From: JBBQTU01 sp038213005
GTDB taxonomy: Bacteria; Planctomycetota; Phycisphaerae; Tepidisphaerales; Tepidisphaeraceae
DNA: 13,653 nt
Direction of reading: 5' to 3'
NCBI GenBank assembly: GCA_038213005.1
Contig: JBBQTU010000107.1
Span: forward strand, 1-13,653
A program made the translations under genes and the position numbers. This document shows, piece by piece, positions 1 through 6,559 of the stretch; the first letter of the stretch is position 1, and every line of letters begins with the position of its first letter. The notes below the pieces were generated by a model that searched no databases, was not told the DNA's origin, and saw nothing but the letters and a program-made list of their open reading frames with translations.

Positions 1-2
1 CC

Positions 3-95
3 AGGGCGGTAAAGCGGATGAGCCTGGAATGGACGATGCGGGACCGTGGCCGGCCCAGACGCAAAGGCCCGAAGAAGCAGGCGGCAGGCAGGTGA
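3..95 (+). CDS. C-terminal fragment of an unidentified basic protein, cut by the window edge
   Basis: An open frame enters from the left edge and stops at TGA 93-95. Its roughly 30 visible residues are very basic (RDRGRPRRKGPKKQAAGR at the end). The stop lies about 30 bp before a tandem repeat at 128-178 that looks like the end of an insertion sequence. It could therefore be the tail of a transposition gene such as istB. This is an inference from position only; no diagnostic domain is visible, and chance openness in GC-rich DNA is a real alternative. Confidence 0.25.
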   Translation, partial: RAVKRMSLEWTMRDRGRPRRKGPKKQAAGR

Positions 96-127
96 TCGAG
101 TGCCCATGGATCTGCAAATGTGGGATG

Positions 128-178
128 TCACCTTTTCCGGGGTTTCACCTTTTCCGGGGTGTCACCTTTTCCGGGGCC
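128..178. repeat. Three tandem copies of a 17-bp unit (TCACCTTTTCCGGGGTK)
   Basis: Units start at 128, 145 and 162, exactly 17 bp apart. The core TCACCTTTTCCGGGG is identical in all three and only the last two bases differ. The first and third copies are preceded by TG, giving TGTCACCTTTTCCGG. Several short repeats inside the terminus, with a TG end, are a known trait of IS21-family elements, so this may be an IS end or scar. No transposase is visible in the window. Confidence 0.8.
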
Positions 179-333
179 ACCGAGGCGGCCTGCCCCACTT
201 TGAGGATGCACACCGGTTTGAGAGGTGTACTCCAGTCTTCGACGGCAACGCCTTCCATGATGGCGAAGTGTTTCACGTTCGGCGTGGCAACAATCAGATG
301 GTGGGGTTTGGCACAGGGCAATCGCGAGGAGCC
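145..333 (-). pseudogene. C-terminal remnant of a PIN-domain (VapC-like) toxin
   Basis: On the minus strand, codons from about 318 to 223 read AKPHHLIVATPNVKHF followed by AIMEGVAVEDWSTP. This resembles the last strands of PIN-domain ribonucleases of the VapC type, where a hydrophobic strand, T-x-N-V-x-H/D-F, G-V and a final N/D-W are common. Nothing upstream in the frame (334-600) resembles the N-terminal acidic residues of a PIN domain. The frame also runs on past the expected C-terminus into the 17-bp tandem repeats, stopping at TGA 147-145. I read it as the tail of a lost toxin gene. The match is short and made from memory of the family, so chance similarity is possible. Confidence 0.4.
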
Positions 334-359
334 CGCGTGGCTGGGTCGTTGGCCGAAAA

Positions 360-403
360 GCGACTACAGAGTCGCTTCTACGTAGCCGCGACTTTGTAGT
401 CGC
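360..403. repeat. 44-bp near-perfect palindrome (REP-like element)
   Basis: The sequence GCGACTACAGAGTCGC (360-375) is mirrored around the centre TACGTA (379-384) by a copy ending GTAGTCGC at 403. The whole 44 bp nearly equals its own reverse complement. Each half also holds a smaller hairpin: GCGACT-acag-AGTCGC (360-375) and CGCGACT-ttgt-AGTCGCG (388-405). It lies at the inner edge of the PIN remnant. Such nested palindromes are typical of REP-like dispersed repeats; whether it recurs in this genome cannot be seen here. Confidence 0.75.
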
Positions 404-661
404 GGTGCGAGCCCGTCCACGCCCCATCCGCCCAAGCCGCCATGAAATCCCAAGGGGCCCGGATAAAGGGTCAAAGCCTATTTCCGCGACGGCCGGATGG
501 CCGGGAATGCACGGGAATCGACCAGTTCCCGAGGCCGCCACAGCAGTCCGGCCAATCGGCATCGCCGGCCGCCTGACCTTCCCATCCGCCCCGGAAACAG
601 CAGCAGGACCGGGCATTTACCCCAGGCGCTGCTTTTCGCAGCATCCTATGACCCCGATGAG
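404..661. other. Intergenic stretch with no recognised gene
   Basis: Several short open frames cross this stretch on both strands, but none has a recognisable family motif. I see no convincing ribosome-binding site (RBS) or RNA gene here. It may be decayed coding DNA, given the toxin remnants on both sides. Confidence 0.5.
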
Positions 662-689
662 TTGACTTTAGGTAAACTTGACTTAGAGT
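662..689 (+). promoter_or_regulatory. Sigma-70-type promoter of the higBA locus
   Basis: TTGACT (662-667) and TAGAGT (684-689) are separated by 16 bp, matching the -35 and -10 consensus at 5/6 and 4/6. Transcription would start at about 696-697, on the higB start codon itself, so the message would be leaderless. The heptamer TTGACTT is repeated at 678-684. The overlapping AT-rich repeats could serve as a HigA operator; this last point is inference. Confidence 0.5.
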
Positions 690-696
690 TAAGAGC

Positions 697-976
697 ATGA
701 GGATCGTCAAGCCGCCGACAGTCCGGCAATGGATGAGGACGCATCCCAACGCCAGATCGCCCCTGTCTCGGTGGCTGGAACTGACAGCCCAGGCGCAGTG
801 GACAAGCCTCGGCGACATCCGCAAAGCGTTCCGATCCTGCGACGAGGTGAGGGTAGGCAGCGGCCGGACACTACAGGCTGGTTTGTGCCGTGCATTACAA
901 TCTCGGCCGCTTATTTGTGCTTCGCTTCATGACCCACGCGCAGTACAGCGAGGATCGCTGGAAGGCTGAACTATGA
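697..976 (+). pseudogene. higB: HigB-family toxin (RelE-like mRNA interferase), broken by an internal deletion/frameshift
   Basis: Frame 1 from ATG 697 gives a good HigB N-terminus: MRIVKPPTVRQWMRTHPNAR, then an aromatic-rich helix, then DIRKAFRSCDEVRVGSGR. Frame 2 then supplies the C-terminus from about 866: GHYRLVCAVHYNLGR, FVLRFMTHAQYSEDRWKAEL, stopping at TGA 974-976. The family normally has roughly 14 residues (a V-F-N-I-G-G-N type strand) between the two pieces, but only about 10 bases remain at 856-865. The simplest reading is a deletion of about 32 bp, which removes the central strand and shifts the frame by one. Read without a shift, the product ends at TGA 967-969 as a 90-residue protein with an unrelated tail. 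The original stop overlaps the antitoxin ATG by 4 bp (ATGA), as expected for a toxin-first higBA operon. HigB is an mRNA-cleaving toxin; this copy should be inactive. Confidence 0.8.
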
Positions 977-1398
977 AAACAGCAACGGCAATGCGTTTCG
1001 GCCGGCTTCCCAAGTCTTACAGAAACTTGGTCGGCATGCTGATTCCCCGGCCCATTCACAGCGAAGATCAGGCGGAAGAGGTCTGGGAAGTCATCTCGAT
1101 AATGGCCGGGCGCGGCGACCTGACGGAGGACCAGGAGGATTACCTGCTGATTCTGAGTGAAATGTACGAGGCGTGGCAGAAGGAGAATGATCCCATGCCC
1201 GCAGAGACCTCGCCGCTGACACAGCGGCTCGCCTATCTGCTGGAGCAGAGCCAGACGAGTCAGGGGTCTTGGGCAAGGCTTCTAGGCGTGAGCGATTCCT
1301 ACATCTCGATGGTAGTGCGAGGCAAACGCGGGTTGACGCCAGAGCACATCCGCAAGTTGTCCGATCACTTCGCGATCAGTGCCGGGTATTTCGTGTGA
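973..1398 (+). CDS. higA: HigA-family antitoxin / XRE-type HTH regulator
   Basis: The 141-residue product has the HigA (COG5499-type) layout. An acidic helical N-terminal part contains a E-D-Y-L-L-I-L-S-E-M-Y-E stretch (about residues 55-66). A helix-turn-helix follows at about 83-135 (RLAYLLEQSQTSQGSWARLL, GVSDSYISMVVRGKRGLTPE) and ends ISAGYFV, like the V-S-P-A-x-F end of the family. HigA binds and neutralises HigB and represses the operon. ATG 973 is preferred: GGAAGG (960-965) lies 7 nt upstream, and the start overlaps the higB stop as ATGA. The toxin upstream is broken, so this is now an orphan antitoxin. It could survive as a regulator or protect against a related HigB elsewhere in the genome. 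Confidence 0.85.
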   Translation: MKTATAMRFGRLPKSYRNLVGMLIPRPIHSEDQAEEVWEVISIMAGRGDLTEDQEDYLLILSEMYEAWQKENDPMPAETSPLTQRLAYLLEQSQTSQGSWARLLGVSDSYISMVVRGKRGLTPEHIRKLSDHFAISAGYFV

Positions 1399-1425
1399 CA
1401 GAGCCGGTGCTTTGACCCGGCCGCC

Positions 1426-1471
1426 GGCCACCTCTACTATTCCCCGACGCGAGTGGGCCACCTGAGCTATT
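1426..1471 (+). repeat. Imperfect 16-bp direct repeat spaced exactly 30 bp
   Basis: GGCCACCTCTACTATT (1426-1441) and GGCCACCTGAGCTATT (1456-1471) agree at 13 of 16 positions. They lie between higA and the glycosyltransferase, and the second copy ends just before the glycosyltransferase ribosome-binding site. They could be paired operator sites or remains of an insertion-sequence end; nothing here decides between these. Confidence 0.55.
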
Positions 1472-1484
1472 TTCAAGGAATGCG

Positions 1485-2204
1485 ATGTCGATTCTGGTTG
1501 CGATGCCGGTGTATAACGAGGCCAAGTACGTGCGCCAGTCGCTGGCGCAGGTGCGGCTTTACCACGACCATATCCTGGTGATCGACGATGGCTCGACCGA
1601 CGACACGCCCAAGATCCTGGCCGACTGCCACGACTGCCAGGGGGTTAACGTCATTCGCCACGCCTCCAACCTGGGCTATGGCCGCAGCCTTATCGGCGCG
1701 TTTAATTGGGCCCAGGCCAACGGCTACGACTGGGTCATCACCATCGACTGCGACCTCCAGCACGAGCCGGCGCGGATCCCGGATTTCATCCGCGAAATCC
1801 AGACCGACCAGTGGGACATCATCAGCGGCTCAAGATATCTCCGCCCGGATACCCAGGACGACCTGCCCCCGGCCGACCGGCGCAGCATCAACTCCACCCT
1901 TACGTGCATCATCAACGACCTGTTCAAGCTCAACCTCACCGACTCGTTCTGCGGGTTCAAAGCCCAGCGAGTCCCTGCCATCCAGAAATTGAAGCTCGAC
2001 GTCCCCGGCTATGCCTTCCCGATGCAATTCTGGCCGCGCGCCGTCTACGCCGGTCTACGCATCAAGGAAATCCCCGTCCGCCTGATCTACAACGACCCCG
2101 GCCGCCATTTCGGGGGAAACCTCGACGACGCCTCCGAACGCCTGGTGCACTATCTCGAAGTGCTCAATGGCGAAGTGCAGCAGCACACCATCGCGCCGCT
2201 CTGA
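1485..2204 (+). CDS. Family 2 glycosyltransferase, polyprenyl/dolichol-phosphate sugar synthase-like
   Basis: The 239-residue product has a GT-A fold of the GT2 family: SILVAMPVYNEAKYV at the N-terminus, the nucleotide-binding DDGSTDD at 34-40, and the metal-binding region TIDCDLQHEP at 87-94 in place of the usual D-x-D. The acceptor half contains DSFCGFKAQ near residue 154 and ends without membrane helices. Such enzymes move a sugar from a nucleotide donor to a lipid phosphate or other acceptor at the cytoplasmic face of the membrane. AAGGA (1475-1479) is 5 nt before the ATG. No partner gene is adjacent: the next genes are on the other strand, so the substrate cannot be inferred. Confidence 0.88.
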   Translation: MSILVAMPVYNEAKYVRQSLAQVRLYHDHILVIDDGSTDDTPKILADCHDCQGVNVIRHASNLGYGRSLIGAFNWAQANGYDWVITIDCDLQHEPARIPDFIREIQTDQWDIISGSRYLRPDTQDDLPPADRRSINSTLTCIINDLFKLNLTDSFCGFKAQRVPAIQKLKLDVPGYAFPMQFWPRAVYAGLRIKEIPVRLIYNDPGRHFGGNLDDASERLVHYLEVLNGEVQQHTIAPL

Positions 2205-2217
2205 ACAAGCTTCAGAG
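2199..2217 (+). terminator. Weak stem-loop at the glycosyltransferase stop codon
   Basis: CTCTGAA (2199-2205), loop CAAGC, TTCAGAG (2211-2217) form a perfect 7-bp stem that includes the TGA stop at 2202-2204. No T-tract follows, so it is not a classic intrinsic terminator. It may only protect the 3' end of the message. The facing minus-strand gene ends at 2347, making this a convergent junction of about 140 bp. Confidence 0.25.
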
Positions 2218-2346
2218 ACTGAATGTAGAAAGTTCAGCACCCCAATGGCCAAGAGGCGAATTGCGGGCTGATGCCACGGATGCGCAGCAGGGAGAACGGG
2301 CAGAAGCTCAGGCATCTTATCGCGGGAGAGGATGGTGGGGGTGACA

Positions 2347-3864
2347 CTACTTCAGCGTGCTGAGGCGGGTGGTGCAGCGCTGGACGTAGGCAACGTACTC
2401 GGCGACGTCGTCGGCGTTACTGTCCCAGCCCTGGGTGCGCACGCGACGCTCGACCTCGCGGATCATCGCATCCACCTGAGCGTCGGTCATCTGGTCCATG
2501 TTCTGGAGGCTAATGCCTGTGGGGAATGCCGCATTGCGTATGTCATCCTGGACGAAATACCGCAGGCGGACGAGTTTGAACAACCGGGCGGCCTGACGAT
2601 AGGCATCCTGCGCGGCGGCGACCTGGGTGTCGCGATCTTTGCCGCTGGCGCGCACGGCGTTTAGAAACGCGAGGTCGCCGGTGAGCATCTGGCCGCACGC
2701 GGCGACCTGGTCCATGTGCCAGCGGTAGCGCGGGGCATCATCGGCATACTGGGGATTGGCCAGGTGACGGCGGTATTCCTTCTGGGCGTTCTGGAAGGTC
2801 AGGACAGCGCGGCCGTAGCCGAAGGCGGCCTCGTCAAGCCGGGCGGCGTTTGCGGTAAGCTGCGCGGGCGAGAGGCTGGTCAGCGAGACCGCGGCCGTAG
2901 GCACCTCGAGCTGCAGCTTCTCGTAAGGCGCCTTCATGCCCCAGGCTTCAATCTCGCATCGGCGTCCGACGTCCCATTCCTCGGTGCCCCAGTTTTCAAG
3001 GGCGAGGGCCGGGCGACTGTCGACCACGGAGTCGCCCATCTGGATGTGCCGCTGGCCGGTGAGATCCTGGAGGACCTGTGCCCGCTTGTAGTAGTTGTAC
3101 GCGAGGGCAAGCGTTGACACGCCGTAGGGGAACGGCTGGTACTGCTGCAGATATTCAAGATCGGCGCCGTTGTAGGTCTGGGCGACGGGGGTGACGGCCG
3201 ATAAAGCCGGAGACAGTGTGGGGCGCAGTTTGTCAGGCAGCAGATTGCCCTGGGCATCGACGAGCATGGGCATGGCGGTGCGGCGCTGGCCGGAGTCGGC
3301 GGCGCGTTTTTCACGCGCGGCGCGGTACGCGGTGTCCTGGCGTGCGCGGCGGCGGTAGTATTCCTTTTCCTGGCTGCCGCCGAGTTTGTCGCCGTAGATC
3401 GATCCGATCTGGGAGATGATGTTGATATTGTTCGGCCGCTCGCCGTCCACGCTGCGGGCATAGTCGATGGCGTCCAGGATGGTGGCATACTTGTTGGAGA
3501 GCGCCGCCATCTGCACGGAGAGGTTGTAGGCCTTGTTCCATATCTGGAACAGATGGACGGTGTCAAACTCCGGCTGGAGGAGGCGAATCCACTCAATCTG
3601 CGTGTCGAGCCCCTGCAGGTCGCGGTTGCCCTTTTGGGACTCGCTCTGCGTCCAGAGAAACATCACCAGGGGGCCGCGCAAACCGCCCAGAAGCAGCGCC
3701 AGCGCGTAGCTGTCCATCCGACTGAGCGAAGTGCTGGACTGTTGCCCCGCCGCTCCGCGTGCGTGCATCTTGGTCCGCTGCTGCTGAACCAGCATCTGCA
3801 TGGCGCCGGTGGCGAGCAGGGCGACGATGAGCACCGCAATGATTGTTGTTCGGCCACGCTTCAC
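2347..3864 (-). CDS. Membrane-anchored protein of unknown function, partner of the ABC permease
   Basis: The product is 505 residues. It starts with a basic end and one membrane helix (about residues 7-27, TTIIAVLIVALLATGAMQML), then a long region with no recognised enzyme motif. That region is rich in helices with regularly placed aromatics, for example DTVHLFQIWNKAYNLSVQMA near 101-120 and STLALAYNYYKRAQVLQDL further on, which could form TPR-like solenoid repeats. The start is GTG 3864: AAGGAGGT (3878-3871) is ideally placed 6 nt upstream, and the start overlaps the permease stop as GTGA. The frame is open 33 codons further upstream, but that is permease coding sequence. I recall such proteins beside ABC-2 permeases in planctomycetes (memory, not checked). 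The coupling suggests an extracytoplasmic or accessory part of the same transporter. Its biochemical role is unknown. Confidence 0.75.
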   Translation of the reverse strand: MKRGRTTIIAVLIVALLATGAMQMLVQQQRTKMHARGAAGQQSSTSLSRMDSYALALLLGGLRGPLVMFLWTQSESQKGNRDLQGLDTQIEWIRLLQPEFDTVHLFQIWNKAYNLSVQMAALSNKYATILDAIDYARSVDGERPNNINIISQIGSIYGDKLGGSQEKEYYRRRARQDTAYRAAREKRAADSGQRRTAMPMLVDAQGNLLPDKLRPTLSPALSAVTPVAQTYNGADLEYLQQYQPFPYGVSTLALAYNYYKRAQVLQDLTGQRHIQMGDSVVDSRPALALENWGTEEWDVGRRCEIEAWGMKAPYEKLQLEVPTAAVSLTSLSPAQLTANAARLDEAAFGYGRAVLTFQNAQKEYRRHLANPQYADDAPRYRWHMDQVAACGQMLTGDLAFLNAVRASGKDRDTQVAAAQDAYRQAARLFKLVRLRYFVQDDIRNAAFPTGISLQNMDQMTDAQVDAMIREVERRVRTQGWDSNADDVAEYVAYVQRCTTRLSTLK

Positions 3865-6026
3865 GGCGCCACCTCCTTCCGACGCAGGAAGACATAGGAC
3901 AGCACGACCACCGGCAGGCCAAAGGCGGCCAGCACCAGCAGGGGATCGACCAGTCGCGACCACGGCATCGAAACACCGCGGTCAATGTCATCTATTACTG
4001 CGAAACGCGACACATCGGGCAATATCTTGGCGACGGTGATCATGAACTGATTGAGTGCCTCGACCGAGCGGTTGACGGTTTCCAGGACGGGCGGAGCAGC
4101 ACCTTTGAACAAATCCGTCGCAACCTGCCGACCCACGCCCGGCCGGGCCACATCCGCCAGTTGTTCCACGCCCCAGTGCCCCAGCAGGATCACCAGCGTG
4201 AGCACGACCGCGATGGGCCACGATACAAATGTCGAGCAGAAAATCGAGATGATGATCACCAGCAGGGAGAGCAGCCACAACATCAGGTAGCTCTTGGCAA
4301 GATTCTGGGCAAAGCCCCGATCGGCGCTGGAGAGTTGCAGTGAAGCGTCATTCACGCTCACCCAATGGCCGGGCGTGACGCAGCGAATGGCAACATCGAA
4401 GTTGCCGCCCTGGACGGCGTCCGCGGGTACGGAGACGAGGATCGACCGGCGGGATTCCACGGGGACAACCCGCTGGGCCTCCACATTGGTCTTCAGGTTC
4501 ATCACGGTCAGTTGGACCTTCGTCAGTTGCTCTGTCTCTTCGGGGGTGTCGCCGCTGCGCTCGACCACGCAGCGTAGTTCGAACGTGACGTTGCCCTTGG
4601 CATCGGGCTCCACGGTCGCGTCGCGGAACGCGGCGATGGCCAGGGGAGAATTGGTCTTCTCGCCGCGCAACTGCTGGCCGGCCGATCCAACCCGTCCACG
4701 CAGCAGTGGCGGCAGGAGTTGCCCCTGAGCGTCCTTGGCGGGTTTGATGAAGCGGGGTTCTCCGCCGGGCTGTTGCGGCGGCGCCATCAGTTGAACCGGA
4801 TTAGGACCAATGGCGAACTCAGTGCCGACGCTGACGGGCGTTACCGCGATATAGATGCGCCCGGCGCGGGCCATCGCCGCCGCCATGGGCTCGGCCAGAG
4901 GCGTCTGGGCCCTGCCCTGCGGGCCCTTGCCGGGCACATACACCGGCTGGCCCTTGTTCAGTTGCGAAGAGGGGATGAAAGTCGACTGGTCCTCTCGAAG
5001 TATCTCAATATTGAAGAACGCGGGATTCACCACGGCGGCGTCGGGCGGCGTGGCCGGCACCAGGGTTGGCCCCAGGATTCCGCCGGGCGAAACGGGCTGG
5101 GTTGTGGCGGCGAGCTGGGCGGCCTGGCGGGCCTCGTCTTCGGTGAGCTTGCGCTGCTGCCAGTCGGCAAACTGCGTGAGTATGACCAGGCCGACGCCAT
5201 CGGGGTTCTCGCTGGTCTGCACGTCATCGGCGGTCAGTTGGAACGGGACGATGAAACTCTGCTCGCCGGCGCCATACATCCATCGCAGGGGCGAGGAGGC
5301 GTCCGGCTGGCGGCTGTACATCTGGAGGTCGACAGGCACCTGGTACACCCGGGCGTTGAGCAGGCCGTTTTCGGTGTAGTACCGCAGCGTCGGGGCGGAT
5401 GCCTCCGGGACACTGCCGCTGGCGAGACTCTGCCGCGAGTCGCTCAGGATCGACCACTGGCGATACTCGACAAACCCCCACGTGAACAGGCCCATGATCA
5501 GCAGAATGGTCGCAGAGACCACGGCGAAACCGCCGATCTTGCCGATCACGATCTCAAGCCGGGTCGTGGGCTTGGTGACGATCGTGTAGATGACACGATT
5601 GTCGATTTCCTTGGGGATGCTTGTGCAGGCCAGGATGATGGTGGTGATCGTAACCAGCATGCCCGAAGCGAACAGGCAGAACTTGGTCGTCTGGCGGACG
5701 GAGTCCTGCTCATCCAGCGGGCGCTGGAACTGCGAGACGAGGATCACGCCGACGATCGCCAGCGGAATCAGCCACAGGACGCGACGGCGGATGGACTCGG
5801 CAAAACAGACGCTGCCGATCGCCCGCGTCCGCCCGAGGCTGAAGCGCAGGACATCGCGGAAGCGTCCGAATACCAGCAGACCCAGCAGAACGATCAGGGC
5901 CGCAACCGCCCACTGGGGGTCTGCCTGAACCCGCTGCATCCACGTTTGAGCCAATGTTTGAGCCCACAGTGAGGGAGACGAGGCGAGTGTGTGATTTAGC
6001 AGATGCATTGAGTTATGTCCCGCCAC
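3861..6026 (-). CDS. ABC-2 type transporter permease with a large extracytoplasmic domain
   Basis: The 721-residue product has predicted membrane helices at about 40-57, 82-100, 114-134, 162-185, 577-600, 602-621 and 693-714. Between helices 2/3 and 4 lies IPKEIDNRVIYTIVTKPTTR and then IVIGKIGG, the short cytoplasmic motif (K/R-E-I-x-x-x-T/V-I-x-x-x-x-x-K-P-x-x-R) of ABC-2 permeases that touch their ATPase. About 390 residues (190-575) form a large loop, presumably outside the cytoplasm, with beta-rich stretches and proline-rich linkers. It probably works with the ATPase at 6560-7429; the cargo is unknown. The start is uncertain: GTG 6026 gives the longest form and ATG 6008 is also possible, and neither has a strong SD. 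The 3' end overlaps the next gene by 4 bp, so the two are translationally coupled. Confidence 0.82.
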   Translation of the reverse strand: MAGHNSMHLLNHTLASSPSLWAQTLAQTWMQRVQADPQWAVAALIVLLGLLVFGRFRDVLRFSLGRTRAIGSVCFAESIRRRVLWLIPLAIVGVILVSQFQRPLDEQDSVRQTTKFCLFASGMLVTITTIILACTSIPKEIDNRVIYTIVTKPTTRLEIVIGKIGGFAVVSATILLIMGLFTWGFVEYRQWSILSDSRQSLASGSVPEASAPTLRYYTENGLLNARVYQVPVDLQMYSRQPDASSPLRWMYGAGEQSFIVPFQLTADDVQTSENPDGVGLVILTQFADWQQRKLTEDEARQAAQLAATTQPVSPGGILGPTLVPATPPDAAVVNPAFFNIEILREDQSTFIPSSQLNKGQPVYVPGKGPQGRAQTPLAEPMAAAMARAGRIYIAVTPVSVGTEFAIGPNPVQLMAPPQQPGGEPRFIKPAKDAQGQLLPPLLRGRVGSAGQQLRGEKTNSPLAIAAFRDATVEPDAKGNVTFELRCVVERSGDTPEETEQLTKVQLTVMNLKTNVEAQRVVPVESRRSILVSVPADAVQGGNFDVAIRCVTPGHWVSVNDASLQLSSADRGFAQNLAKSYLMLWLLSLLVIIISIFCSTFVSWPIAVVLTLVILLGHWGVEQLADVARPGVGRQVATDLFKGAAPPVLETVNRSVEALNQFMITVAKILPDVSRFAVIDDIDRGVSMPWSRLVDPLLVLAAFGLPVVVLSYVFLRRKEVAP

Positions 6027-6046
6027 GCAATATCACGGACTCTCGT

Positions 6047-6052
6047 ATTCTA
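6047..6052 (-). promoter_or_regulatory. Candidate -10 box of the permease gene
   Basis: On the minus strand TAGAAT (5/6 match to TATAAT) lies about 20 nt before the GTG start, just downstream of the VapC-like remnant's stop. No clear -35 element is visible. It would let the permease and its partner be transcribed separately from the ATPase, now that a toxin-antitoxin remnant lies between them. Confidence 0.3.
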
Positions 6053-6061
6053 CAACGGCGT

Positions 6062-6231
6062 CTAAACCAGCCAGTTCTCGATCCTCAGGCCCGGTACAAC
6101 TGCAAAGTGTCCGTCAGCCGTGAGCAGGGTCATGTCCTGCAACCGGGCGACGGCGGCAATCTGAACATCATCCCGGCGTGTCTCTTGAGCACCGCGCTCA
6201 CATGATTGGTGTCCAGCAGGTATGCCGTCAT
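6062..6231 (-). pseudogene. VapC-like PIN-domain toxin with the middle of the gene deleted
   Basis: ATG 6231 begins MTAYLLDTNHVSAVLKR, the classic PIN N-terminus with the first catalytic aspartate (L-L-D-T-N). The other end, in a different frame, reads RRDDVQIAAVARLQDMTLLT then ADGHFAVVPGLRIENWLV and stops at TAG 6064-6062. This is the classic PIN C-terminus, with an N/D-D-x-x-I-A-A helix and H-F-x-x-V-P-G-L. Only about 57 codons' worth of DNA remains against roughly 130 in the family, so some 70-80 codons holding the central acidic residues are gone and the frame is broken. Without a shift, translation ends after about 33 residues. VapC toxins are ribonucleases; this one cannot be active. 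It follows its antitoxin by 16 bp. Confidence 0.8.
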
Positions 6232-6247
6232 GTTTCAAAGAGTCGGA

Positions 6248-6490
6248 TCAGGATGCGCCTGGCGCACTTCTTCCTGCTTCGTTGTGCATCAGTTCCGTCA
6301 GCACCCGATCCACTTCATTGCTCGCATCCGCCCAGAGGCCCGCATGCTTCAGAATCGCCTGAGCACTGCCTGGCGATCCGCCATGTCTATGTACACGAAC
6401 CGGACGCACGCTCACCGCCTCGCCTTCAGGCAGCGAAGCCGCGCCGTCCAGAACAACCACTCCGTGCTCAACATGGCCACGATACATCAT
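6248..6490 (-). CDS. VapB-like antitoxin of the broken PIN toxin
   Basis: From ATG 6490 the product is about 80 residues: MMYRGHVEHGVVVLDGAASL, PEGEAVSVRPV, a linker, then a C-terminal helix ILKHAGLWADASNEVDRVL. The first part matches the small beta-barrel type of antitoxin (x-G-x-V-x-x-G-x-V-x-L-x-x-x-x-x-L-P-E-G-x-x-V-x-V), known as partner of PIN toxins. The second part is the expected toxin-wrapping helix. The frame is open upstream to GTG 6526, and ATG 6499 is also possible. ATG 6490 is chosen because TAGAAT (6503-6498) lies 13 nt upstream, the spacing seen at other starts here. It looks intact while its toxin is not. Confidence 0.65.
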   Translation of the reverse strand: MMYRGHVEHGVVVLDGAASLPEGEAVSVRPVRVHRHGGSPGSAQAILKHAGLWADASNEVDRVLTELMHNEAGRSAPGAS

Positions 6491-6497
6491 CACACCC

Positions 6498-6503
6498 ATT
6501 CTA
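6498..6503 (-). promoter_or_regulatory. Candidate -10 box of the vapB-like gene, leaderless spacing
   Basis: TAGAAT on the minus strand starts 13 nt before ATG 6490. A start site 6-8 nt downstream of the hexamer would fall on or next to the A of that ATG. No SD sequence precedes the start codon. No good -35 is visible. Confidence 0.35.
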
Positions 6504-6559
6504 TCACGATCCGCCGCCGCAATCACGATTGCGACCGTGCCGCCTCCGTAAGCAGCAGA

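Noticed and set aside
128..178. CRISPR array
   Set aside because: The 17-bp units are contiguous, with no unique spacers, and no cas genes are visible.
128..616. 162-codon minus-strand frame at the left end
   Set aside because: No motif in this frame; the PIN-like match lies in another minus-strand frame, and the ORF runs through palindromic and tandem repeats.
4719..5972. Long plus-strand open frame of 417 codons opposite the permease gene
   Set aside because: It is the complement of a well-supported permease with clear membrane helices. Its composition (runs of R, G, H, D, Q) is typical of antisense frames in GC-rich genes, and no family motif is present.
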